From: a virus
Direction: 5' to 3' (one strand)
Virus record (IMG/VR): IMGVR_UViG_3300032235_000458
Coordinates: 1-21,669 of that record
Length of the DNA: 21,669 nucleotides
The translations under genes and the position numbers were made by a program. Positions within the stretch are counted from its first letter, which is position 1; every line of letters starts with the position of its first letter. Below are positions 15,995-21,669 of this stretch, piece after piece. Below the pieces are notes generated by a model. That model was given only the letters and a program-made list of their open reading frames with translations, had not been told where the DNA came from and made no database searches.

Positions 15995-16248
15995 TCGTCC
16001 ACATCCTCTTTTGACCACAGGCACGCATAGCGCTGCTTGGTGTGGTCCATCTCCTCGGCAAATACCTCCTGCAACGCGGACAGGCGGCCACCGGGCTTCT
16101 TCAACTCGATGAACCATGCCTCGCCGTTCGGCATACAGGCTATGCGGTCAGCGACGCCGCGCTGGGTCACGCTGCGGAACTTGTACGCCTTGCCGCCACT
16201 GGTGGTGACGCGGCGCACGAAATAGGCTTCGATTTCTTTCTCGGTCAT
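15973..16248 (-). CDS. VRR-NUC domain nuclease
   Basis: This 91-aa protein is essentially one VRR-NUC domain (PF08774, PD-(D/E)XK superfamily). It opens MTEKEIEAYFVRRVTTSGGK, then has GVADRIACMP with D34, WFIELKKPGGRLSALQ with E48-x-K50, and Q60. These match the expected metal-binding and catalytic positions. Phage and bacterial stand-alone VRR-NUC proteins can cut branched DNA such as Holliday junctions; activity here is inferred. A stop codon four codons before the ATG fixes the start, but the Shine-Dalgarno sequence is weak (GGCGAG about 13 bases away). It is the first gene of the minus-strand operon. Confidence 0.9.
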   Translation of the reverse strand: MTEKEIEAYFVRRVTTSGGKAYKFRSVTQRGVADRIACMPNGEAWFIELKKPGGRLSALQEVFAEEMDHTKQRYACLWSKEDVDEWFKRFD

Positions 16249-16264
16249 ACCAACCGTCTATCTC

Positions 16265-16281
16265 GCCAAAAAAAGTTTGGC
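16265..16281. promoter_or_regulatory. Inverted repeat in the divergent control region
   Basis: GCCAAA and TTTGGC form a perfect 6-bp inverted repeat around AAAAG, in the middle of the 98-bp region between the divergent VRR-NUC and DUF2800 genes. It lies 7 bases upstream of the plus-strand -35 candidate. A protein-binding operator is the most likely reading, and a weak hairpin is the alternative. The symmetry is seen directly; the function is inferred. Confidence 0.4.
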
Positions 16282-16288
16282 AAGGGGC

Positions 16289-16316
16289 TTGCACAACATT
16301 TTCGTGCGTGTATGGT
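16289..16316 (+). promoter_or_regulatory. Sigma70-like promoter for the replication operon
   Basis: TTGCAC (16289-16294) and TATGGT (16311-16316) are separated by 16 bases. Each matches four of six consensus positions. Transcription would begin near 16323, leaving a short leader before the ATG at 16347. It lies in the only clear divergent intergenic region of the window, which raises the likelihood that it is real. Confidence 0.5.
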
Positions 16317-16346
16317 GGCCGCTCAAACAGTGAAGTGAGGTTCAAT

Positions 16347-17465
16347 ATGCAACATAGTAGGATTGTTGGCGGTTCGACCGCCAAGCGCGTCATTGCCTGC
16401 CCCGGCAGCGTGGCGCTGGTGGACAAGATGCCGCCGAAGCCCAGCAGCAGCTACGCCAACGAAGGCACGCTGCTTCACGACACCATCGCCGACGTGCTTG
16501 ACAAGGGCTTTGCCCCCAGCGACTTCATTGGCCGTACCTATGAAGGTATCGTGCTGACTGAGGAACTGATTGAGAGCAAGCTGGCCCCGGCGCTGGCCGC
16601 GCTTGACGAAGTCGACCCCACAGGAGAGATGGAGTATGCAGTCGAAAGTCGGGTTGGTTTTGGCGATCTTCTGCCTGACGTTTTTGGTTCTACCGATCTT
16701 CTTGGTCGCGTTGGTGATCGAGCGGTTGTTCTGGATTGGAAGTTTGGCGACGGCGTCGCTGTCGAGGTCGAGGAGAACAGCCAGCTTCTCTTCTACGCTG
16801 CGGCGGCTATCCGTACGGCGGAAACGGCGTGGGTGTTCGACGGAGCCAAGGAAGTCGAACTGATTATCGTGCAGCCGCCCAGCGTCAAGCGCTGGACGAC
16901 GACCGTGGAACGCATCAAGGCGTTCGAACAGGAGTTGGTCGCTGCCGTCAAGATTGCCATGAAGCCCGACGCGCCGCTGGCCGCTGGCGACCACTGCAAA
17001 TGGTGCGCCGCCAAGCCTGTCTGCCCTGTCATGACGGGCGCAGTGGACCGGCTGGTGCGCGAGAAGATTGACCAACTGCCGGTCGAGCAAATCGCCCACT
17101 ATCTCAATCAGTTGCCCGTCATCGAAGGGTTCCTGAAGGACTTGCAGCAGTTGGCGCATGGCGTGCTGGAGGAAGGCCGGAGCATCCCCGGCTGGAAGCT
17201 GGTCAACAAGCGTGCGACGCGCAAATGGACGGACGAGGACAAGGCCGCCGCGTTCTTGGAAGATAACGGCATCGCGCCGTTCGAGTTCAAAGTCCTCTCG
17301 CCCGCTGCGGCGGAGAAGGCACTGAAGAAGGAAAAGATCGAATTGCCGGCGGACCTTGTGGTCGCCGTCTCCACAGGCTCAACCCTTGCGCCGGAAAGTG
17401 ATAACCGGCCAGCGGTTCTGCAAATCGGCCAAACGCTGTCAAAGGCAATGGCTAAAATCCAGTAA
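16347..17465 (+). CDS. DUF2800 protein, RecB/Cas4-like PD-(D/E)XK nuclease
   Basis: The start at 16347 has GTGAGG 7 bases upstream and is preferred to an in-frame ATG at 16308, which overlaps the promoter -10. The 372-aa product shows EGTLLHD (H44), GSTDLLG (D117), VVLDWKFG (D130, K132) and QLLFYAA (Q146, Y150), the active-site order of RecB/Cas4-type nucleases (DUF2800, PF10926). C18 plus C217-x2-C220-x5-C226 match the four cysteines that hold an iron-sulfur cluster in Cas4/AddB proteins. It is probably a DNA exonuclease for replication or recombination. Codons between 16647 and 16745 are unusually T-ended, where an overlapping reading frame lies. Confidence 0.87.
   Translation: MQHSRIVGGSTAKRVIACPGSVALVDKMPPKPSSSYANEGTLLHDTIADVLDKGFAPSDFIGRTYEGIVLTEELIESKLAPALAALDEVDPTGEMEYAVESRVGFGDLLPDVFGSTDLLGRVGDRAVVLDWKFGDGVAVEVEENSQLLFYAAAAIRTAETAWVFDGAKEVELIIVQPPSVKRWTTTVERIKAFEQELVAAVKIAMKPDAPLAAGDHCKWCAAKPVCPVMTGAVDRLVREKIDQLPVEQIAHYLNQLPVIEGFLKDLQQLAHGVLEEGRSIPGWKLVNKRATRKWTDEDKAAAFLEDNGIAPFEFKVLSPAAAEKALKKEKIELPADLVVAVSTGSTLAPESDNRPAVLQIGQTLSKAMAKIQ
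16636..16863 (+). CDS. Candidate embedded membrane-peptide gene inside the DUF2800 gene (+1 frame)
   Basis: The 75-aa frame begins MQSKVGLVLAIFCLTFLVLP. Residues 5-28 are one long hydrophobic segment, followed by ER, a short aromatic patch and a strongly basic tail (about 15 Arg/Lys in residues 44-73). AGGAG at 16622-16626 stands 9 bases before its ATG, made by codons ACA GGA GAG of the host gene. The host gene uses T-ended codons in 22 of 33 positions over 16647-16745, against roughly 13 of 77 in flanking codons. T at that position is what makes the second base of the embedded codons hydrophobic. The product would be a single-span membrane protein of unknown role. A recombined low-GC patch is the alternative. 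Confidence 0.45.
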   Translation: MQSKVGLVLAIFCLTFLVLPIFLVALVIERLFWIGSLATASLSRSRRTASFSSTLRRLSVRRKRRGCSTEPRKSN

Positions 17466-17484
17466 GAAGAAAGGTACGATGATG
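17452..17484 (+). repeat. Direct repeat copy A at a translation start
   Basis: This 33-base sequence (starting CTAAAATCCAG and ending in the start region ACGATGATG) matches a copy at 17781-17813 at 31 of 33 positions. It includes the last codons and stop of the DUF2800 gene, the AGAAGAAAGG ribosome-binding sequence and the start codon of the gp49-like gene. Confidence 0.9.
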
Positions 17485-17784
17485 AAAAATGAAAGTCTGA
17501 CCATCACCGAGGCCGAGAGCGCCGCTAACGCAACCGCCCCCCGCGTCACGTTGGATAGCATGGAAGCCAAGATCGCCAGCACGGACTATATCATCCATGA
17601 AGGCATCTTTACGCTGTGCATCATCAAGATGCAGAACGGGTTCTTCGTGGTCGGGGAGAGCGCCCCGGCCAGCCCAGCTAACTACAACCGGGAACTGGGT
17701 AAGAAATTTGCCTACGAAAACGCCATCCGCCAACTGTGGAAGTTGGAAGGGTACGCGTTGCGGGAACGTCTCGCGCAAGACTAA
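17479..17784 (+). CDS. Gp49/gp66-like phage protein (PF13876 type)
   Basis: The start at 17479 follows the AGAAGAAAGG ribosome-binding sequence; upstream in-frame starts lie within the DUF2800 gene. The 101-aa product contains TLCIIKMQNGFFVVGESAPA, then NYNRELGKKFAYENAIRQLW and KLEGYALRERLAQD. This is the pattern of the N4 gp49 / Sf6 gene 66 family, often found among phage replication or accessory genes, function unknown. Direct repeats flank it, so it looks like a cassette that could be gained or lost without disturbing its neighbours. No catalytic residues are evident. Confidence 0.83.
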   Translation: MMKNESLTITEAESAANATAPRVTLDSMEAKIASTDYIIHEGIFTLCIIKMQNGFFVVGESAPASPANYNRELGKKFAYENAIRQLWKLEGYALRERLAQD

Positions 17785-17813
17785 AATCCAGCAAGAAGAA
17801 AGGTACGATAATG
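17781..17813 (+). repeat. Direct repeat copy B at a translation start
   Basis: This is the second copy of the 33-base repeat, differing from copy A at two positions (C for T at 12, A for G at 30). It starts at the last base of the codon before the gp49-like stop and ends with the ATG of the 219-aa gene. It supplies that gene's ribosome-binding sequence. Confidence 0.9.
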
Positions 17814-18470
17814 TCGAATATCACTGCGTTTGGTGGGGCCAACCTGCCGTCGGTTCAGTCCCTCTCGTCGGCCCTGCGGTCGGTGGCCAGCACCGTCGGC
17901 AGCAGCGACGGTATGGTCATCATCAAGATGGACAAGACTGGTCATTGGGTTTTCGGTGCCGACCAAACCGACGTCGAAGAAGATAGCATCTGGGCGGTCA
18001 ATCCGTTCTCGTTCGTCCACGGCTATATCGCTTGGGGCGACGGTGAAGTGCTGGGCGAAAAGATGGCTCCAGTCTCCGAACCGCTGCCCGCGCTGGACCC
18101 GGCTCCTGCCGGTGCCAAGCGCGGCTGGGAGATGCAGGTCGGCATGACGCTGGCTTGCACCAACGGCGAGGACGAAGGCTTGCAGGCGCGCTTCGCGGCG
18201 ACGTCCGTGGGCGGCAAGAAGGCCGTGCAGGCGCTCGCCATTGCGATTGCCGAACAGGTTGAGAAAGACCCGTCCAAGCCGGTGCCGCTGGTGGTTCTGA
18301 AGAAGGACCATTATCAGCACAAGTCCTACGGGCGCATCTACACGCCTGTGCTGGAAATCGTGAAGTGGGCCGCCATGGACGGCAACGCAGCGGACGCTGA
18401 CGCGGACGACGCTGCCGACGAAGCGCCCGTCGAAGAAACACCCCGGCGTCGCCGTCGCGCGACTGCATAA
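17811..18470 (+). CDS. Unknown replication-operon protein with acidic then poly-Arg tail
   Basis: The start at 17811 has the repeat-encoded AGAAGAAAGG sequence upstream. The 219-aa product has a core from about residue 35 to 188 (VIIKMDKTGHWVFGADQTDV, then WAVNPFSFVHGYIAWGDGEV, and YGRIYTPVLEIVKWAAMDG). A disordered tail follows: Ala/Asp/Glu-rich at 191-210, then PRRRRRATA at the end. I do not recognise a named family. Its place between a nuclease gene and the DNA polymerase gene, and an acidic C-terminal region as in single-stranded DNA-binding proteins, make a DNA-binding or recombination-mediator role possible. The terminal arginine run is unlike a standard SSB tip. Confidence 0.75.
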   Translation: MSNITAFGGANLPSVQSLSSALRSVASTVGSSDGMVIIKMDKTGHWVFGADQTDVEEDSIWAVNPFSFVHGYIAWGDGEVLGEKMAPVSEPLPALDPAPAGAKRGWEMQVGMTLACTNGEDEGLQARFAATSVGGKKAVQALAIAIAEQVEKDPSKPVPLVVLKKDHYQHKSYGRIYTPVLEIVKWAAMDGNAADADADDAADEAPVEETPRRRRRATA

Positions 18471-18482
18471 GGGTGTGCGAAA

Positions 18483-18512
18483 GCCGGGACGACAACCCCT
18501 CGTCGTCCCGGC
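18483..18512 (+). promoter_or_regulatory. Hairpin before the DNA polymerase gene
   Basis: A perfect 11-bp stem (GCCGGGACGAC / GTCGTCCCGGC) closes an 8-base loop (AACCCCTC), 12 bases after the upstream stop. No T-run follows. It could attenuate transcription or protect upstream mRNA, lowering polymerase output relative to the 219-aa protein. The role is inferred. Confidence 0.6.
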
Positions 18513-18521
18513 GAGTAGCTG

Positions 18522-18536
18522 GTGAGTGAGGCACGC
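18522..18536 (+). repeat. 15-base direct repeat upstream of the polymerase start
   Basis: GTGAGTGAGGCACGC is identical to 20513-20527. Here it supplies the TGAGG ribosome-binding sequence for the polymerase. At the second site the same bases are the start codon and first codons of the primase gene. Read from its GTG here, it opens an 11-codon frame starting MSEAR that ends at 18557, an apparent remnant or chance frame. Confidence 0.8.
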
Positions 18537-18537
18537 A

Positions 18538-20499
18538 ATGGCACCCCTATGGATTGACTTCGAAACCCGCAGCCGCTGCGATCTTAGGTCGCGCGGCGTT
18601 TACAATTATGCGCGGGACGCCAGCACAGACGTGCTGTGCATGTCCTACGCGTTCGGCGACGATGACGTGCGGACGTGGCGGCCCGGCCAGCCTTTCCCCC
18701 ACGACGTCGCCAACCATACCGGCCAGATCAGGGCACACAACGCGGCCTTCGAGCGGCTGATATTCTGGTACGTCCTGCAGATCGACTTCGCGCTGGAGCA
18801 GTTCTATTGCACCGCAGCACAGGCCCGCGCCAACTGCGCACCGGGCAGCCTTGAGGACGTCGGGCGCTTCGCTGGCGCTGGTATGCGCAAGGACCATCGC
18901 GGCAGCCAGCTTATCCGGCTGTTGTCCATGCCGCAGCTTGACGGCACCTTCCGCGAGGACGAAGTGTTGATGGCCGAGATGGTGGCGTACTGTGAGCAGG
19001 ACGTGCGCGCCATGCGGGCGATCAGTAAAGCCCAACGGGGACTGTCCGATGACGAGTTGCGCGATTATCACGTCAATGAGCGCATTAACGACCGTGGCGT
19101 CCTGCTTGATAAACGTCTGGCTCTGGCGGCGGTGCGCTACGCACACGCGGAAGCTGACGAAATACAGGAGACTGTTCGGGAAATTACTGGCGGCGAAATC
19201 ACGTCAGTCCGCAGCCCGAAAATGCGCAAATGGGTTCTCGACCGTGTCGGCCCGCAAGCCCTGAAACTGGCGACCGTTTACAAGGACGGCATAGCCAAAC
19301 TATCTATCGACAAGAACGTGCGCGCAAACTTGCTCGTACTGGCAGAGGAACAGCCCGATGAAATCCCGGCGGACGTTGCTGAGGTCATCCAGTGCGCGGA
19401 CGATCTGTGGGCATCGTCCGTGGCGAAATTCAACAGAGCCGCTTCGCTTGCTGACGAAGAGGATGATCGTGTTAGAGGCGCGTTCGTTTTTTCAGGCGGC
19501 AGCGCTACAGGCCGCGCTTCATCGTTTGGACTGCAGGTCCACAACTTCCCCCGAAAGTGCGCCGACGACCCTGCACTAGTCCGTGAGGCCATGGTGCGCG
19601 GGCACAGCATCGTGCCCAAGTTCGGCACGCGCGTCACCGACGTGCTGAAGGGGATGCTGCGGCCAGCGCTGATGGCTGCACCGGGCAAGCATCTGGTGGT
19701 GGCCGATTGGGCCGCTATCGAAGCGCGGGTGACGCCATGGGCGTCCAAGACCAACAGCGGTTCGGCCAAGCTGGCAATCTTCGAGCGCGGCGAGGACGTG
19801 TACAAGCACAACGCAGCGGCGACGTTCCGCGTCGGCTATGACGACGTCACCAAGGACCAACGCCAGATCGGCAAGGTGCAGGAATTGGCCTGCGGCTTCG
19901 CGGGCGGCATCGGTGCCTTCGCCGCGATGGGCCGCATCTACAACGTCGTTTTGAACGAGAGCGAGAGCCGCCGCATGGTGGACGGCTGGCGTCGGGCGAA
20001 CCCATGGGCACCGGCCTATTGGGGCGGGCTGGAGCGCGCCTATATGGCCGCCATGCGCAACCCCGGCCATGAGTTTAGCGCCGGTCGCGTGACGTACCTG
20101 TATGACCGGCAACATCTGTGGTATGTGCTGCCCAGCGGGCGCGTTCTGTGCTATCCCATGGCGCGCTTCGACGACGAGGGCAACATCACCTACGCTAAGG
20201 CGTCGTGGAAGCCTGCAGCCGACGCGAAGGAATGGCCGCGCGCCCGCTTGTGGCGCGGTCTGGCCTGTGAGAACATCACGCAAGCCGTGGCCAACGACCT
20301 GTTGCGCTACAGCCTGCGGCGACTGGACGAGAAAGGTCTGGACGTGGTCCTGCACGTCCACGACGAAATCGTGCTAGAGACGACCGACCCCGACGCAGCG
20401 GCGGCAACGCTGCTCGATAGTATGACAACCCCGCCGACGTGGGCGGCAGGGCTTCCGCTCAATGCGGAAGTTGCTACCATGACCCAATATGGCAAATAG
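18538..20499 (+). CDS. Family A DNA polymerase with 3'-5' exonuclease
   Basis: The start at 18538 has TGAGG 7 bases upstream and gives 653 aa; a GTG at 18526 lies within that ribosome-binding sequence. The N-terminal exonuclease shows D7-F-E9 (Exo I), AHNAAFE at 66-72 (Exo II, with Glu where Asp is usual) and YCEQD with D155 (Exo III). The polymerase domain shows TGRASSFGLQVHNFPR (324-339), motif A VVADWAAIEAR with D390, motif B QIGKVQELACGF with K446, and motif C HVHDE with H608-D609-E610. It should copy the phage genome with proofreading. The 5'-3' exonuclease domain of bacterial Pol I is absent, as is usual in phages. Confidence 0.95.
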   Translation: MAPLWIDFETRSRCDLRSRGVYNYARDASTDVLCMSYAFGDDDVRTWRPGQPFPHDVANHTGQIRAHNAAFERLIFWYVLQIDFALEQFYCTAAQARANCAPGSLEDVGRFAGAGMRKDHRGSQLIRLLSMPQLDGTFREDEVLMAEMVAYCEQDVRAMRAISKAQRGLSDDELRDYHVNERINDRGVLLDKRLALAAVRYAHAEADEIQETVREITGGEITSVRSPKMRKWVLDRVGPQALKLATVYKDGIAKLSIDKNVRANLLVLAEEQPDEIPADVAEVIQCADDLWASSVAKFNRAASLADEEDDRVRGAFVFSGGSATGRASSFGLQVHNFPRKCADDPALVREAMVRGHSIVPKFGTRVTDVLKGMLRPALMAAPGKHLVVADWAAIEARVTPWASKTNSGSAKLAIFERGEDVYKHNAAATFRVGYDDVTKDQRQIGKVQELACGFAGGIGAFAAMGRIYNVVLNESESRRMVDGWRRANPWAPAYWGGLERAYMAAMRNPGHEFSAGRVTYLYDRQHLWYVLPSGRVLCYPMARFDDEGNITYAKASWKPAADAKEWPRARLWRGLACENITQAVANDLLRYSLRRLDEKGLDVVLHVHDEIVLETTDPDAAAATLLDSMTTPPTWAAGLPLNAEVATMTQYGK

Positions 20500-20512
20500 G
20501 AAGGAAAGAACC

Positions 20513-20527
20513 GTGAGTGAGGCACGC
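20513..20527 (+). repeat. 15-base direct repeat at the primase start
   Basis: This is an identical copy of the repeat at 18522-18536. Here it forms the GTG start codon and the next four codons (Ser-Glu-Ala-Arg) of the primase gene, so the two copies bracket the polymerase gene from just before its start to just after its stop. Confidence 0.8.
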
Positions 20528-21669
20528 GATACATTTTTGCAGTTCGTTACCGGCTTGGCCGACATCGAGGGCGAGACGGCGCTGCTGTTGCGCCAGAAGC
20601 CGACGCTAATTGACGGCCAGATGATCTACCATGGCGACGGCGTCCCCAAGGCGACGTTCCCGTCATTCCTACCCGGCACCGCCCGCGTAAAGGACGGCGA
20701 GGCATGGTACGTCAACACTGGTTCGTTCATCATCGACCGCTTCAAGGACGGCAAGCCGAGCGCCAAGCGCGACAATTGCGACTATGTCCTGTTCATGATG
20801 CTGGACGACATTGGCACCAAGTCCAAGACGCCGCCGATTGAGCCGACATGGATTATGGAGACGAGCGAGGGTTCGTTTCAATGGGGCTACGCCTTCTATG
20901 AGCAACCAAGCAAGCACGACTTCGCCGCAGCGATCGCCGCCATAGCCGAGGCGGGCTATACCGACCCCGGCGCAACCAACCCGGTGCGCAACTGCCGTAT
21001 CCCCGGCAGCGTCAACCTGAAGCAAGGCCGCGACAACTTCGCCGCCCGTCTGGTCGAGTTCCACCCCGACCGCCAGTACATACTAGAGCAGATTTGCGAC
21101 GCGCTGGACGTCACGCCAGCCGAAGCCAACAGCAGCGATTACAAGAGCATCAACATCCGCGACACTGGCGGCGACACGGTGCTGCAATGGTTGGCCGACA
21201 ACAACCTTGTTCTGTCCCGGCCAAACAACGAAGGCTGGTGCGGCATCGTCTGCCCGAACCACGGCCAGCATACCGACGGCAATATCGAGGCGCGGTACAA
21301 GCCTCTGGACCGTTCCTTTTGCTGCTATCACGGCCACTGCCAGCATCTTGATAGCCGCGCCTTCCTCGGTTGGGTTGGCGAGAACGGCGGCCCCAAGGTG
21401 ATACCCGGCCTGCGTGACGAATTGATCGTCGAGCGTATGCGCCAGATGGCCGACAAGATACAGCCAACCGATACATTCCCCGACGCGGCGGCGGCAATCG
21501 TGCGTGAGGTCGAGCGCAAGGAAGCTGGGCGGCTGGAGAAAGCCGAGTGGTTTGAGCGCTTCGCCTATGTGCAGTCCGATGACAGCTACTTCGACATGGT
21601 GACGCGCCGGGAAGTGCCGCGCGCGGTGTTTAACGCCCTGTTCCGCCACGTCGATTGCCGGTCTGTCCA
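20513..21669 (+). CDS. AEP/RepB-like DNA primase (primase-helicase), partial at window end
   Basis: The gene starts with GTG after AGGAAGGAAAG and stays open to the window edge (385 codons seen). YVLFMMLDDIGTK (D98, D99), PTWIMETSEGSFQWGYAF and NCRIPGSVNLK (Arg near 162) form a pattern of RepB/archaeo-eukaryotic-type phage primases. A metal-binding cluster follows: C243-x3-C247-x2-H250, then C270/C271, H273 and C276, as in phage primases that read template through a zinc module. A helicase domain of the DUF5906/D5 type may lie beyond the edge; that part is unseen. It would prime synthesis for the adjacent polymerase. Confidence 0.82.
   Translation, partial: MSEARDTFLQFVTGLADIEGETALLLRQKPTLIDGQMIYHGDGVPKATFPSFLPGTARVKDGEAWYVNTGSFIIDRFKDGKPSAKRDNCDYVLFMMLDDIGTKSKTPPIEPTWIMETSEGSFQWGYAFYEQPSKHDFAAAIAAIAEAGYTDPGATNPVRNCRIPGSVNLKQGRDNFAARLVEFHPDRQYILEQICDALDVTPAEANSSDYKSINIRDTGGDTVLQWLADNNLVLSRPNNEGWCGIVCPNHGQHTDGNIEARYKPLDRSFCCYHGHCQHLDSRAFLGWVGENGGPKVIPGLRDELIVERMRQMADKIQPTDTFPDAAAAIVREVERKEAGRLEKAEWFERFAYVQSDDSYFDMVTRREVPRAVFNALFRHVDCRSV

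Noticed and set aside
15995-16117. N-terminal extension of the helicase to 16117
   Set aside because: It would overlap most of the VRR-NUC gene in another frame, lacks helicase features, and the internal ATG at 15994 has a good ribosome-binding sequence.

Overview
The window is a gene-dense, high-GC stretch of a short-tailed (podovirus-like) double-stranded DNA phage. Its virion block is built like that of Salmonella phage P22, but its replication genes are not those of P22. C-rich third codon positions and one TTGCAC/TATGGT promoter-like sequence fit a high-GC Pseudomonadota host, perhaps an alphaproteobacterium. The host is an inference. I see no integrase, repressor, tRNA, rRNA, CRISPR array or insertion sequence.

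Layout. (1) Positions 1-8,000, plus strand: the 3' part of a P22-type coat protein gene, two small beta-rich virion proteins, an intrinsic terminator, a 69-aa protein with an AT-hook-like tail, the P22 gp4-like and gp10-like head-to-tail proteins, then a tail-fibre block and a gp14-like (DUF2824/GNAT-like) protein. (2) 8,024-13,358, plus strand: three large DNA-ejection (internal virion) proteins in the positions of P22 gp7, gp20 and gp16. (3) 13,358-14,179, plus strand: a compact lysis cassette of one-TM protein, NlpC/P60-CHAP-like endolysin and holin. (4) 14,144-16,248, minus strand: an operon read VRR-NUC nuclease, SNF2-type helicase, 63-aa protein, DUF3310 protein, with each gene overlapping the next. 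(5) 16,347 to the right edge, plus strand: a replication operon of DUF2800 (RecB/Cas4-like nuclease), gp49/gp66-like protein, a 219-aa unknown, family A DNA polymerase, and an AEP/RepB-like primase cut by the window end. The two replication-type operons diverge from a 98-bp region (16,249-16,346) that carries a promoter candidate and a short inverted repeat.

How it works together. The left half builds the particle: coat shell, portal-closing gp4/gp10 proteins, host-contacting fibres, and ejected proteins that carry DNA across the envelope. The lysis cassette releases progeny. The right half copies and processes DNA with its own polymerase and primase, two nucleases and a helicase.

The most unusual signal is a probable gene within a gene. 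A membrane peptide of 75 aa (16,636-16,863) is encoded in the +1 frame inside the DUF2800 gene. It has its own Shine-Dalgarno sequence, and it lies over a sharp local patch of T-ending codons in the host gene. Also notable are direct repeats that sit at translation starts and flank single replication genes (33 nt around the gp49-like gene, 15 nt around the polymerase gene). They look like junctions for swapping whole genes.
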